Positions 38,887-48,037 of a stretch of 64,000 nt of DNA are shown here, one piece after another; positions within the stretch are counted from its first letter, which is position 1, and each line of letters begins with the position of its first letter. The stretch is from Pseudomonas sp. Seg1. GTDB lineage: Bacteria; Pseudomonadota; Gammaproteobacteria; Pseudomonadales; Pseudomonadaceae. The position numbers were made by a program, and so were the translations under genes. Location: positions 4,701,001-4,765,000 of the forward strand of contig NZ_AP021903.1 in assembly GCF_018326005.1 (NCBI RefSeq), given 5' to 3'. The notes below the pieces were generated by a model, which made no database searches, had not been told where the DNA came from, and was given only the letters and a program-made list of their open reading frames with translations.

Positions 38887-39699
38887 TTAGCGGGCGGCGC
38901 CGAGCTGGCCTTTTTCGTCGGAGAAAACAATTTCAACGCGACGGTTCTGTGCGCGTCCACGCTCGGAAGCGTTGGCGTCCACCGGGTATTCGTCGCCGTA
39001 ACCCTCAACCTGAATGCGTTTGTCGTCGATGCCCAGATCCATCAGCACATCGGCCACCGATTGCGCGCGGTCGCGGGACAGTTTGAGGTTTTCCTGTTTT
39101 CCGCCGGTGCTGTCGGTATAGCCCTCGATGCGTACCACACGCTTCGGGTTCAACTGCAGGAACTGCACGATCTTCAGGACGACACGATTGGCCGAGTTTT
39201 TCAGCTCCGCCTCACCCGTGTCGAACAACACATCACCGAGGGTCATCACCAGACCACGATCGGTCTGCGTGGTGGCCAGCGCGACGATTTGTTCTTCGAG
39301 CCATTTGCCCTGTTGCTGCACGCTTAGCAGTTTCGATTCACGCAGGGCCAGTTGCATACGCTGACGCTCCAGTTCGAGCTTGGCAGCGCGCTCCTCGTTA
39401 AGCACCTGATTGGTATGCTCGCGGGCGATTTCGCTGTAGCGCTGGCTCAGGTAGGCGTAATGCACCACGTCCGAACCACTGCCCCAGTAAGTGGACAGGC
39501 GATCGGCACGGGCCAGGGACTCACCGGCGCGAATCACGTCTTTCGGCGCAATACGCAGCACGTTGGAGTCTTCCTTGACCTTCTGGAAATCGGCGCCGGC
39601 TTCTTGCAAAGCGGATTCGCTGTGTTGCCCGGCGCAGCCGTAAAGGCTGGCGCAACCGGCGAGGATCAGACCACCGAGAACTCTGGGCTTGAGGCTCAT
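38887..39699 (-). CDS. OmpA-family lipoprotein with DUF4398-like N-terminus
   Basis: A 270-residue outer-membrane lipoprotein. The lipobox is ASLYGC at residues 17-22. A helical DUF4398-like region (about 30-150, RAAKLELERQRMQLALRES) precedes an OmpA-like peptidoglycan-binding domain (about 150-262) with FDTGEAELKN, VRIEGYTDSTGG, LSRDRAQSVADVL and GRAQNRRVEIVF. It should anchor the outer membrane to peptidoglycan. It overlaps the preceding DUF4398 lipoprotein gene by ATGA, so the two are translationally coupled and probably form a complex (inference). Confidence 0.88.
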   Translation of the reverse strand: MSLKPRVLGGLILAGCASLYGCAGQHSESALQEAGADFQKVKEDSNVLRIAPKDVIRAGESLARADRLSTYWGSGSDVVHYAYLSQRYSEIAREHTNQVLNEERAAKLELERQRMQLALRESKLLSVQQQGKWLEEQIVALATTQTDRGLVMTLGDVLFDTGEAELKNSANRVVLKIVQFLQLNPKRVVRIEGYTDSTGGKQENLKLSRDRAQSVADVLMDLGIDDKRIQVEGYGDEYPVDANASERGRAQNRRVEIVFSDEKGQLGAAR

Positions 39700-40052
39700 T
39701 GGGCGTCTCCCAACTGCTTGCGCAAACGGGCGATGCGAGTGTTGAGCACATTCACCTGTTCTTCGCTCTTTTGGGTCAGCACTTTGGCTTCGGCCAGACG
39801 CGCATCCAGTTCGGCCTGTTCCGCGCGCATGCGCGCATTGCGGTAGGACTCGTCAGCCATGTTGCCTTTGGCGCGGTTGTATTTGGTTTCGGCCAGTTTC
39901 ATTTCCGGCACGTCATCAGCGGTGGCGCCTACGGCCTTGGCCTGGGCAATGGTCTGTTCGGTCAGGCGCATTTGTTCAACGGGTGCCGGATCGGTCGCGC
40001 AACCGGCCAGGGCCAGAACGGCCACAGCCGCGAAAAGAGGTCGAATACTCAC
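39696..40052 (-). CDS. DUF4398 lipoprotein
   Basis: A 118-residue lipoprotein (lipobox LALAGC at 13-18) with a long helical, coiled-coil-like body rich in Ala, Glu and Arg (AEQAELDARLAEAKVLTQKSEEQV). DUF4398 proteins are often encoded next to OmpA-like lipoproteins, as here. Overlaps the OmpA gene by four bases and follows the solute-binding protein gene by nine bases, suggesting a three-gene operon. Confidence 0.82.
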   Translation of the reverse strand: MSIRPLFAAVAVLALAGCATDPAPVEQMRLTEQTIAQAKAVGATADDVPEMKLAETKYNRAKGNMADESYRNARMRAEQAELDARLAEAKVLTQKSEEQVNVLNTRIARLRKQLGDAQ

Positions 40053-40061
40053 TAAGAATCC

Positions 40062-40883
40062 CTACTGTTTTGGGGCACTGACAGGTTGTTGCGGCTTTTG
40101 CTGCTGCGCCTTCCAGCGCTCGATATTGCGTTGCAGCGCGGCTTCCGTCAGTCCGGACGCGGGCAATTCTGTCATCTTTTTGGCCAACTGTCCGCGCAAC
40201 CACGGATCGTTGCACGCCGAGTTATGGGAAACCGCGAGGAACAGCCCCGGCCGATCGATGGGTTGCTCAAACGCCAGCAGGTCATTGGCCATACCCAGCG
40301 CCTGCGCGGCGGCCATGCCGGAGTAGCGGCCAGCGAGTACATATTCCACTTCACCCAACAGCAATTTCTGAAAGGCCTGAGTGAGGTTTGCTGTCCGGGT
40401 CAGGGTCAGATTCTGCTCGGCGAAAGTGCCGAATGCCTGGGTCATACGAGACTTTTCCGACAAGCCACCCGTATGACCGTGCAGGTCGCGGGCTTCACTG
40501 TAAGCCAGCGTCGAGCCCTTGCGGGTCCACACCAGATAGTCGTTTTCCAGCAGTGGCGGATGGATGTAGTCGAGATTTTCCAGCTCGGTGAAGGCCAGCG
40601 GCGCATCAGCCAGCATGTCCATGCGCCCGCTGCGCACTTCGTCGAGGGCTTGCGAGCGTTTGCCGGCGTAAAGCAACTCGACCTTTATGCCGAGGTCTTT
40701 GGCGACTTGTTGCAACAGGTCGGCGCTCGCACCGATCAGTTGTTTGGGGTTCTGCGGATCCTGCCACAGGTACGGCGGCGCGTCCGGGCTGCCGGTGACG
40801 ACGAGGCGCTCGCACTTGCCGGCAGCCGCAGCCATCCCCGGCAAGAGGATCAATCCTAATAACAACCTGCGGCGCAGATCCAT
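40062..40883 (-). CDS. Periplasmic solute-binding protein (SBP_bac_3 type)
   Basis: A 273-residue exported protein with a signal peptide (LLLGLILLPGMAAAA). The fold resembles amino-acid ABC transporter binding proteins (VVTGSPDAPPYLWQD, LIGASADLLQQVAKDLGIKVELLYAGK, GRMDMLADAPLAFTE). No transporter permease or ATPase is adjacent, so it may act as a sensor or orphan receptor rather than in uptake. It heads the unit with the two lipoproteins. Confidence 0.8.
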   Translation of the reverse strand: MDLRRRLLLGLILLPGMAAAAGKCERLVVTGSPDAPPYLWQDPQNPKQLIGASADLLQQVAKDLGIKVELLYAGKRSQALDEVRSGRMDMLADAPLAFTELENLDYIHPPLLENDYLVWTRKGSTLAYSEARDLHGHTGGLSEKSRMTQAFGTFAEQNLTLTRTANLTQAFQKLLLGEVEYVLAGRYSGMAAAQALGMANDLLAFEQPIDRPGLFLAVSHNSACNDPWLRGQLAKKMTELPASGLTEAALQRNIERWKAQQQKPQQPVSAPKQ

Positions 40884-40912
40884 GGCAAAACGCTCCCGCT
40901 CAAATCCGAGTC

Positions 40913-40940
40913 AAAAAAAAGCCCGACCAAAAGGTCGGGC
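40913..40940 (-). terminator. Rho-independent terminator of etfBA
   Basis: On the minus strand AGCCCGACC-TTTT-GGTCGGGCT is followed by eight T. It lies 23 bases after the etfA stop codon. Confidence 0.9.
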
Positions 40941-40963
40941 TCTTTATAAGTGAAGCCGCTGGA

Positions 40964-41893
40964 TTAGACCAGCTTCTCCAGCTCAGGTACCGCTTCGAAC
41001 AGATCAGCCACGAGACCGTAATCGGCCACCTGGAAGATCGGCGCTTCTTCGTCCTTGTTGATCGCAACGATCACTTTGGAGTCTTTCATGCCGGCCAGGT
41101 GCTGGATCGCGCCTGAGATACCGACGGCGATGTACAGCTGTGGCGCAACGATCTTGCCGGTCTGACCGACCTGCATGTCGTTCGGTACGAAACCTGCGTC
41201 GACCGCGGCGCGCGAAGCACCCACGGCAGCGCCCAGCTTGTCGGCCAGAGCGTACAGGTGTTTGAAGTTGTCGCCGTTCTGCATGCCGCGGCCGCCGGAA
41301 ACGACGATCTTGGCAGCGGTCAGTTCCGGACGATCGGACTTGGCCAGTTCTTCGCCGACGAAGCTGGAGATACCAGCGTCGTGCGCAGCGCCAACGACTT
41401 CAACAGCAGCCGAACCACCTTCAGCGGCAACCGGGTCGAAACCGGTGGCACGTACGGTGATCACTTTGATCGCAGCGGTCGATTGCACGGTAGCAATGGC
41501 GTTACCGGCGTAGATCGGGCGCTTGAAGGTGTCAGCGCTTTCGACCGAGATGATCTCGGAGATCTGGTCAACGTCCAGCGCAGCGGCAACGCGCGGCAGG
41601 ATGTTTTTGCCGTTAGAGGTCGCGGCAGCCAGGATGTGGCTGTAGCCCTTGCCCAACTCAGCAACCAGAGGAGCAACGTTTTCCGGCAACTGATGCGCGT
41701 AAGCGGCATTGTCAGCGTTCAGGACTTTGCTCACACCAGCGATTTTCGCAGCAGCTTCAGCCACGGCGCCAGCGCCAAGACCTGCAACCAGAACGTGAAT
41801 GTCGCCGCCGATTTTGGCAGCAGCAGCCACGGTGTTCAGTGTGGCCGGAGCCAGCACCTTGTTGTCGTGTTCAGCGATTACCAAGATAGTCAT
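40964..41893 (-). CDS. etfA: Electron transfer flavoprotein alpha subunit
   Basis: A 309-residue ETF alpha subunit. The FAD-binding C-terminal region shows [40 protein letters not shown] and [12 protein letters not shown]. With EtfB it carries electrons from acyl-CoA dehydrogenases to the ETF:quinone oxidoreductase encoded nearby. It starts two bases after etfB, so they form one operon, ended by the terminator at 40913-40940. Length is typical. Confidence 0.95.
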   Translation of the reverse strand: MTILVIAEHDNKVLAPATLNTVAAAAKIGGDIHVLVAGLGAGAVAEAAAKIAGVSKVLNADNAAYAHQLPENVAPLVAELGKGYSHILAAATSNGKNILPRVAAALDVDQISEIISVESADTFKRPIYAGNAIATVQSTAAIKVITVRATGFDPVAAEGGSAAVEVVGAAHDAGISSFVGEELAKSDRPELTAAKIVVSGGRGMQNGDNFKHLYALADKLGAAVGASRAAVDAGFVPNDMQVGQTGKIVAPQLYIAVGISGAIQHLAGMKDSKVIVAINKDEEAPIFQVADYGLVADLFEAVPELEKLV

Positions 41894-41895
41894 GA

Positions 41896-42645
41896 TCAGA
41901 TTACCTTCGCTTCGTTTTTCAGTTTCTCGACCAGTTCAGCCACCGACTTGACCTTGATACCTGCGCTGCGTGCAGCCGGCGCTTCGACTTTCAGGGTCTT
42001 GTTGGTGGAGGCGGTGGAAACGCCCAAAGCGTCTGGAGTCAGCACTTCGAGAGGCTTCTTCTTGGCTTTCATGATGTTTGGCAGAGACGCGTAGCGCGGC
42101 TCGTTCAAACGCAGGTCGGTGGTGACGATCGCTGGCAGTTTCAGCGAAACAGTCTGCGCGCCGCCGTCGATTTCGCGGGTCACGGCAACGCTGTCGCCCG
42201 AGACTTCGACTTTCGAAGCGAACGTGCCCTGACCGTAGCCGCTCAGTGCAGCGAGCATCTGGCCGGTCTGGTTGTTGTCGCTGTCGATGGCCTGTTTACC
42301 AAGGATCACCAGCTGAGGCTGTTCCTTGTCGACCACAGCCTTGAGCAGCTTGGCCACGGCGAGCGAGGTCAGATCTTCAGCGGATTCGACGAGGATGGCA
42401 CGGTCGGCACCCAGAGCCAGTGCGGTACGCAGCTGCTCCTGAGCGGTGGTCGGGCCGATGGAGACGACGACGATTTCAGTCGCAACACCTTTCTCTTTCA
42501 GGCGTACGGCTTCTTCCACTGCGATTTCGCAGAACGGGTTCATCGACATCTTGACGTTGGCGAGATCGACGCCGGAATTGTCCGCCTTGACGCGAACCTT
42601 GACGTTGTAATCCACAACGCGTTTGACAGCTACAAGAACCTTCAT
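41896..42645 (-). CDS. etfB: Electron transfer flavoprotein beta subunit
   Basis: A 249-residue ETF beta subunit beginning [20 protein letters not shown]. The AMP-binding segment is represented by [12 protein letters not shown] and [16 protein letters not shown], and the ETF-beta signature by [35 protein letters not shown] precedes the ATG. It is first in the etfBA operon and divergent from etfD across a 550-base regulatory region. Confidence 0.95.
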   Translation of the reverse strand: MKVLVAVKRVVDYNVKVRVKADNSGVDLANVKMSMNPFCEIAVEEAVRLKEKGVATEIVVVSIGPTTAQEQLRTALALGADRAILVESAEDLTSLAVAKLLKAVVDKEQPQLVILGKQAIDSDNNQTGQMLAALSGYGQGTFASKVEVSGDSVAVTREIDGGAQTVSLKLPAIVTTDLRLNEPRYASLPNIMKAKKKPLEVLTPDALGVSTASTNKTLKVEAPAARSAGIKVKSVAELVEKLKNEAKVI

Positions 42646-43023
42646 GGATTCCTCGTTACTCTCCGGTGAAAAGAAAGTCGCCTAGGCGAACCTGGCGGTT
42701 GATGCTCATCAGGCTAAAAGGGCACCTCTAAAAACGCCGACATGGGTGCGGGGTGATTCACGGTGAGAGGAGCTGTGACCGTTCGTCAGTGGTGACTGAC
42801 AAGTCATGGATCTTCACGCTGTGTAAACTGCGCGCCGGACCTGCGCTGCGCATCACCTTCTACTGCCTGTGCCCTGTCTTTAGAGGTGCTCTTGAAACCG
42901 CCAGTCTGCCTACGACGAGCGCAAAACCGCCCGTATCTTGACCGGAACGCCTATTCCGGTCAATACGGCAAAATGGTCGTTCATAAGCCGCGCTTCTTTG
43001 ATTTCTCTGGGCTGGAGCCAATT

Positions 43024-43037
43024 CAAACAAACGTTTG
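43024..43037. promoter_or_regulatory. PsrA operator
   Basis: CAAAC-AAAC-GTTTG fits the published PsrA consensus (G/C)AAAC-N2-4-GTTTG/C exactly. PsrA is a TetR-family regulator relieved by long-chain fatty acids. The etfBA/etfD intergenic region is a known PsrA target in P. aeruginosa. The box ends two bases before the -35 element of the promoter facing etfD. Confidence 0.85.
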
Positions 43038-43039
43038 TA

Positions 43040-43068
43040 TTGGACGCTCGGAGTGGTGTAGATATAAT
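43040..43068 (+). promoter_or_regulatory. Sigma-70 promoter of etfD
   Basis: TTGGAC at 43040-43045 and TATAAT at 43063-43068 are separated by 17 bases, giving a near-ideal sigma-70 promoter. The expected start of transcription is near 43075, leaving a leader of about 120 bases before etfD. The adjoining PsrA box suggests repression by blocking polymerase. Confidence 0.75.
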
Positions 43069-43195
43069 GCGCCCCCTAGAGAGAAAGGTGGCTTCTCCTT
43101 TATCCCCCTTGACGTTAACGTAAAGGCATAACGGATGCGACATCAAACCTCCAAATTAGAAAAAAAACTGTTGAGCCTTGAGTAGGAGATAGCCT

Positions 43196-44860
43196 GTGGA
43201 ACGCGAATACATGGAATTCGACGTGGTCATCGTCGGTGCCGGCCCCGCTGGCCTGTCCGCCGCCTGCCGTCTGAAGCAGAAGGCCGCCGAAGCCGGTAAG
43301 GAAATCAGCGTCTGCGTGGTCGAAAAAGGCTCCGAAGTCGGCGCACACATCCTGTCCGGTGCTGTATTCGAACCTCGTGCCCTGAACGAGTTGTTCCCGG
43401 ACTGGAAAGAACTCGGCGCCCCGCTGAACACCCCGGTCACCCGCGACGACATTTTCGTGCTGAAAAACGCCGACAGTGCGCAAAAGATTCCTGACTTCTT
43501 TGTGCCCAAGACCATGCACAACGAAGGCAACTACATTATCTCCCTCGGCAACCTGTGCCGCTGGCTGGCCCAGCAGGCCGAGAACCTCGGCGTGGAAATC
43601 TACCCGGGCTTCGCCGCTCAGGAAGCATTGATCGACGAAAGCGGCATCGTGCGCGGGATCATCACCGGTGATCTGGGCGTCGACCGTGAAGGTAATCCGA
43701 AAGAAGGCCTGTACACCCCGGGCATGGAACTGCGTGGCAAATACACGCTGTTCGCCGAAGGCTGCCGTGGCCACATCGGCAAACAACTGATCAAGCGCTT
43801 CAACCTCGACAGCGATGCCGACGCTCAGCACTACGGCATCGGCCTGAAAGAAATCTGGGAAATCGACCCGGCCAAACATCAGCCAGGTCTGGTAGTACAC
43901 ACCGCCGGCTGGCCGCTGGACATCATGGGCACTGAAAACACCGGCGGCTCGTTCCTCTATCACCTGGAAAACAATCAGGTGGTGGTCGGTCTGATCGTTG
44001 ACCTGTCCTACAGCAACACCTACCTGTCGCCATTCGACGAATTCCAGCGCCTCAAGCATCACCCGGTGCTGGCTCAGTACCTGGAGGGCGGCAAGCGCGT
44101 CAGCTACGGCGCCCGCGCGATCTGCAAAGGTGGCCTGAACTCGCTGCCGAAAATGGTCTTCAAGGGCGGTGCGCTGATCGGTTGCGACCTGGGCACTCTG
44201 AACTTCGCCAAGATCAAAGGCAGCCACACCGCAATGAAGTCGGGCATGCTCGCCGCAGAATCTGTGGCCGACGCGCTGTTCGCCGAGAAGGATGGCACCG
44301 AAGAGCTGACCACTTACGTCGACGCGTTCAAGAAGAGCTGGCTCTACGACGAACTGTTCGCCAGCCGCAACTTCGGCCCGGCGATCCACAAGTTCGGCGC
44401 CATCGTCGGCGGTGGTTTCAACTGGCTGGACCAGAACATCTTCGGCGGCAAACTGCCGTTCACCCTTCACGACACCAAGCCGGACTACGCTTGCCTGAAG
44501 CTGGCAGCCGACTGCAAAAAGATCGACTACCCGAAACCCGACGGCAAACTCAGCTTCGACAAACTCAGCTCGGTGTTCATCTCCGGTACCAACCACGAAG
44601 AAGAACAGCCGTGCCACCTGAAGCTGACCGATCCGAGCATCCCGATCAGCAAGAACCTGCCGCTGTACGACGAACCGGCGCAGCGCTACTGCCCGGCCGG
44701 CGTCTACGAAGTGATCACCAAGGAAGATGGCGAGAAACGCTTCCAGATCAACGCCCAGAACTGCGTGCACTGCAAGACCTGTGACATCAAGGACCCTTCG
44801 CAGAACATCACCTGGGTCACGCCGGAAGGCGCCGGCGGCCCGACTTATCCAAACATGTAA
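43196..44860 (+). CDS. etfD: Electron transfer flavoprotein:ubiquinone oxidoreductase
   Basis: A 554-residue inner-membrane-associated flavoprotein passing electrons from reduced ETF to ubiquinone. The FAD-binding loop is VVIVGAGPAGLSAACRL. The C-terminal 4Fe-4S cluster is bound by CPAG plus CVHCKTCDIKDPSQNI. The start is a GTG at 43196 with AGGAG eight bases upstream. The gene is divergent from etfBA and preceded by a PsrA box and strong promoter, consistent with induction during fatty-acid degradation. Confidence 0.95.
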   Translation: MEREYMEFDVVIVGAGPAGLSAACRLKQKAAEAGKEISVCVVEKGSEVGAHILSGAVFEPRALNELFPDWKELGAPLNTPVTRDDIFVLKNADSAQKIPDFFVPKTMHNEGNYIISLGNLCRWLAQQAENLGVEIYPGFAAQEALIDESGIVRGIITGDLGVDREGNPKEGLYTPGMELRGKYTLFAEGCRGHIGKQLIKRFNLDSDADAQHYGIGLKEIWEIDPAKHQPGLVVHTAGWPLDIMGTENTGGSFLYHLENNQVVVGLIVDLSYSNTYLSPFDEFQRLKHHPVLAQYLEGGKRVSYGARAICKGGLNSLPKMVFKGGALIGCDLGTLNFAKIKGSHTAMKSGMLAAESVADALFAEKDGTEELTTYVDAFKKSWLYDELFASRNFGPAIHKFGAIVGGGFNWLDQNIFGGKLPFTLHDTKPDYACLKLAADCKKIDYPKPDGKLSFDKLSSVFISGTNHEEEQPCHLKLTDPSIPISKNLPLYDEPAQRYCPAGVYEVITKEDGEKRFQINAQNCVHCKTCDIKDPSQNITWVTPEGAGGPTYPNM

Positions 44861-44879
44861 GTCGAAGCGCTGAACATCA

Positions 44880-44905
44880 AGGCTCCCGAAATGGGGGCCT
44901 TTTTG
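44880..44905 (+). terminator. Rho-independent terminator of etfD
   Basis: GGCTCCC-GAAAT-GGGGGCC pairs with one G-T wobble and is followed by five T, about 20 bases after the etfD stop codon. Confidence 0.8.
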
Positions 44906-44935
44906 TTGCCTGCGGTTCAGTGCATCACATCAACA

Positions 44936-45028
44936 CCTGTGGGAGCTGGCTTGCCAGCGATGGCGGTGGATCAAGCGACATCTATGTTGAATGTGCCGAC
45001 CTCATCGCTGGCAAGCCAGCTCCCACAC
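44936..45028. repeat. REP pair (REPIN)
   Basis: TGTGGGAGCTGGCTTGCCAG and the inverse CTGGCAAGCCAGCTCCCACA, about 45 bases apart, lie between convergent etfD and the AraC regulator gene. Confidence 0.85.
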
Positions 45029-45043
45029 GGACTGTGTAAATCC

Positions 45044-45940
45044 TCAAGCAGCGCGCTCATCACCCGGACTGCGCTCGAAATAGCGCTTGTACTCGCGACT
45101 GAACTGCGACGTACTCTGATACCCCACACGGTGCGCCACCTGCGCCACACCGAGCCCTTCAGCTACCAACAACGTCTGCGCTTTCAACAACCGCAAACGC
45201 TTCAGATACTGCACCGGCGACAACAACGTGCTGCGTTTGAAATGCTCATGAAACGTCGAAATACTCATGTTCGCGCAACCGGCCAGGGTCTCGACATTCA
45301 ACGGCTCGGTGTAATGCGCATGCAGATGACTGATCGACGCTGCGACCCGCGCAAACTGCCCCTGCTGCTCGACCAGCGCACGCAACACATCGGCCTGCGG
45401 CCCACGCAATGCCGTAAACAGCAACTCACGCACTCGCGCCGGCCCAAGAATCTGGCATTCCAGCGGATCGTGCAGACAACTCAGCAAGCGCTCGACACAG
45501 CCGCGCATGTCATCGTCGAGCACCACCGAAGTCATCGACTCCGGCGTTTGCGCCGGGATGTGTCGCCCCGGCGCCAGCCCCATCGCCAGCACCAGTTCGC
45601 CCAGCAAGACGCGATCAATCGCCATAGAGACGCCGAGTAATGGCGCATCCGGCAAGGCAAAAGTTTCGCACTCGAACGGCACCGGCAGCGCCTGAATCAG
45701 ATAATGCCCGGCACCGTACTCCATCGTTCGAGGCCCGAGAAACGCCAGTTTGCTGCCCTGGGCGATGATCATCAGGCTCGGCTCGTAAATGTGCGGGCCA
45801 CGGGCAACGTCGCAACTGGCACGCAGCACCTGCACTCCCGGCAACCCGGTCTGGCTGTAACCATCGCGCAGCGCCAGCGGTTCGATCAGCGAAACCAGCG
45901 TGGCATTGGCATCAAGGTGACGGGTCAATTGCATCGACAT
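45044..45940 (-). CDS. AraC-family transcriptional regulator
   Basis: A 298-residue regulator. An AraC_N-type sensor region fills about 1-190 (GVQVLRASCDVARGPHIYEPSLMIIAQG). The DNA-binding pair of helix-turn-helix motifs lies at about 200-292 (LAGCANMSISTFHEHFKRSTLLSPVQYLK and AQVAHRVGYQSTSQFSREYKRYF). The divergent neighbour is a zinc alcohol dehydrogenase 184 bases away, the arrangement seen for aldehyde-responsive AraC regulators such as YqhC. Regulation of that gene is inference. The ATG at 45940 has GAAGAAC upstream. Confidence 0.85.
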   Translation of the reverse strand: MSMQLTRHLDANATLVSLIEPLALRDGYSQTGLPGVQVLRASCDVARGPHIYEPSLMIIAQGSKLAFLGPRTMEYGAGHYLIQALPVPFECETFALPDAPLLGVSMAIDRVLLGELVLAMGLAPGRHIPAQTPESMTSVVLDDDMRGCVERLLSCLHDPLECQILGPARVRELLFTALRGPQADVLRALVEQQGQFARVAASISHLHAHYTEPLNVETLAGCANMSISTFHEHFKRSTLLSPVQYLKRLRLLKAQTLLVAEGLGVAQVAHRVGYQSTSQFSREYKRYFERSPGDERAA

Positions 45941-46124
45941 GTTCTTCACAAAAATCACGGAAAAAGGGATGAAAGCATCATCGCAGATCCTTTTGCCAAT
46001 GCGACCGAGCAAACCCGCATGCCGGAGGATTAGGCATGAGACCCGGAGGAATCGTCATGGCCGGACCGTCAGTCGGCGCCCAGAATGCGCCGCCTCACTT
46101 GTCACTGCTTTTGCGAGGTTCCAC

Positions 46125-47177
46125 ATGTACACCGCCATCGGCTATGCCGCCCAATCGGCCACCACGCCCCTCGCCCCGATGAAGTTCGAACGCCGCAGCC
46201 CACGGGCTGACGACGTCGCCATCGAAATCCTCTACTGCGGCGTCTGCCACTCCGACATCCACCAGGCGCGCAACGAATGGGGCATCGCCGTTTACCCGTT
46301 GATGCCAGGCCATGAGATCGTCGGAAAAGTCACCGCGATCGGTGCGAATGTCACACAACACAAGGTAGGCGATCTGGTCGGCGTTGGCTGCATGGTCGAC
46401 TCCTGCCGCACCTGCGAAGCCTGCCAATCGAACCTTGAGCAATACTGCCTCGAAGGTCCGACCATGACTTACGCCACCCCGGATCGGGTCGATGGCAGCA
46501 ACACCATGGGCGGCTACTCCGACAGCATCGTGGTCAGCGAGCACTTCGTCGTGCGCATTCCGGAAAAACTGGCTTTGGCCAGCGCCGCACCGATTCTCTG
46601 CGCCGGCATCACTACCTACTCGCCGCTCAAGCACTACGGCGTCAAGGCCGGCGACAAGGTCGGGATTCTCGGCATGGGCGGCCTCGGCCACATGGGCATC
46701 AAGTTCGCCAAGGCCATGGGCGCCGAAGTCACGCTGTTCACCCGTTCAGCGAGCAAGGCTGAAGAAGGTCGCCGTCAGGGTGCCGATCACGTAATCGTCT
46801 CCACCGATGCCGAGCAAATGAAAGCCGCTGCCGGTTACTTTGACTTCCTGCTCGATACCATCCCGGTACAGCACGATCTCAACCCGTACCTCGACACCCT
46901 GCGTTTTGACGGCGTGCACATTCTGGTCGGCCTGATCGAGCCGGTTGATCCGCCGGTACACGCTGGCAAACTGGTGATGAGCCGCCGAGTGCTGGCAGGT
47001 TCCTTGATCGGCGGCATCGCAGAAACCCAGGAAGTGCTGGATTTCTGCGCTGAACACAACATCACCTGCGACATCGAAATGCTCGACATCCGCCAGATCA
47101 ACGAGGCTTACGCCCGAATGATCGCCGGTGACGTGAAGTACCGTTTCGTGATCGACATGGCGACGCTCAAGGTTTAA
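46125..47177 (+). CDS. Zinc-dependent NAD(P) alcohol dehydrogenase (YahK-like)
   Basis: A 350-residue medium-chain dehydrogenase. The catalytic zinc site is CGVCHSD with GHE in PLMPGHEIVG. The structural zinc cysteines are in DSCRTCEACQSNLEQYC, and the cofactor loop is GILGMGGLGHMG. The sequence is closest in style to cinnamyl-alcohol/YahK-type NADPH aldehyde reductases, which detoxify aldehydes. GAGG precedes the ATG at 46125. Divergent from the AraC gene; its 3' end overlaps the IclR gene end by four bases on the opposite strand. Confidence 0.88.
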   Translation: MYTAIGYAAQSATTPLAPMKFERRSPRADDVAIEILYCGVCHSDIHQARNEWGIAVYPLMPGHEIVGKVTAIGANVTQHKVGDLVGVGCMVDSCRTCEACQSNLEQYCLEGPTMTYATPDRVDGSNTMGGYSDSIVVSEHFVVRIPEKLALASAAPILCAGITTYSPLKHYGVKAGDKVGILGMGGLGHMGIKFAKAMGAEVTLFTRSASKAEEGRRQGADHVIVSTDAEQMKAAAGYFDFLLDTIPVQHDLNPYLDTLRFDGVHILVGLIEPVDPPVHAGKLVMSRRVLAGSLIGGIAETQEVLDFCAEHNITCDIEMLDIRQINEAYARMIAGDVKYRFVIDMATLKV

Positions 47178-47977
47178 ATCTTCAGACCGAGTTCCGCCGA
47201 AAGCCGGGCTGTGACCCCTTTGATCAGGGGGATCAGCTCGGCCATTTTTTCCAGCGGCATGTACGGCACGGTGCTGGCGATACTGATCGCCGCCACGATG
47301 CCCTTGCTCGCATCCCGAATCGGCGCCGCCACGCAGCGGATCGACGGTTCGTTGTCCTCCAGATCGAACGCGTAGCCACCCGCGACGTACTCGATCATGC
47401 GCTGCTCAAGCTGTTCCCACGACTGCTGGGGATGCTGCGGCCAGAACTGACTTTTCCCACCCGCCGGCAGGCTGATGTCGTACAGACGCTGCCAATCTTT
47501 CGGCGAGTCATCGAGCATCAACGCCTTACCGATACCGGTCCGTGCCAGCGGCATGCGATGGCCGACCCGCGAACGCATTTCCGGGCCGTTGCGCCCCGGA
47601 TTCTTCAGCAGATACAGCACTTCGTCGCCTTCACGAATGCCCAAGTGCACCGTGTCGCCGGTCAACGCCGACAACTCGTCCAGATACGGCCCGGCCAGAC
47701 TCACCAGCGGCAACTCTTCGCGCGCCTGGAAACCCAGCTCGATCAGCTTCGGCCCGAGCAGATAACCGACTTGCGGCACCACGCGCAGGTAGCGCTCGTC
47801 GACCAGGCAACTGGCCAGACGATGGGTGGTGCTGCGCGTGGTACCGATCAGTCGGGCAATTTCTTTGAGATCACGGGCGCCACTCGCCACGGCCTGCACC
47901 ACACCCAAGCCGCGCAATAGCGTCTGGGTGCCGGTGGGCGCGGCGTCCTTGGTTTTTTCCGGGGCGTCTTCCTGCAT
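47174..47977 (-). CDS. IclR-family regulator, probably of galactonate genes
   Basis: A 267-residue IclR regulator. The winged helix lies at about 18-80 (TQTLLRGLGVVQAVASGARDLKEIARLIGTTRSTTHRLAS) and the ligand-binding domain at about 90-265 (GHRMPLARTGIGKALML, SIRCVAAPIRDASKGIVAAISIAS). It follows dgoT by 60 bases in the same direction and is likely the last gene of the dgo operon, making it the candidate regulator of galactonate use. In E. coli that job is done by the GntR-type DgoR, so this would be a different solution; regulation is inferred. Confidence 0.82.
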   Translation of the reverse strand: MQEDAPEKTKDAAPTGTQTLLRGLGVVQAVASGARDLKEIARLIGTTRSTTHRLASCLVDERYLRVVPQVGYLLGPKLIELGFQAREELPLVSLAGPYLDELSALTGDTVHLGIREGDEVLYLLKNPGRNGPEMRSRVGHRMPLARTGIGKALMLDDSPKDWQRLYDISLPAGGKSQFWPQHPQQSWEQLEQRMIEYVAGGYAFDLEDNEPSIRCVAAPIRDASKGIVAAISIASTVPYMPLEKMAELIPLIKGVTARLSAELGLKI

Positions 47978-48037
47978 ATCCAGCCTTTACCGTTGAGCGA
48001 GGGAACGGGCGGCATTATGGTCGCCCGATGCTGACCA

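Noticed and set aside
43115..44770. A 551-codon open frame antisense to etfD
   Set aside because: It lies wholly opposite a confidently identified gene, has no ribosome-binding site and has a composition typical of the reverse strand of GC-rich coding sequence.
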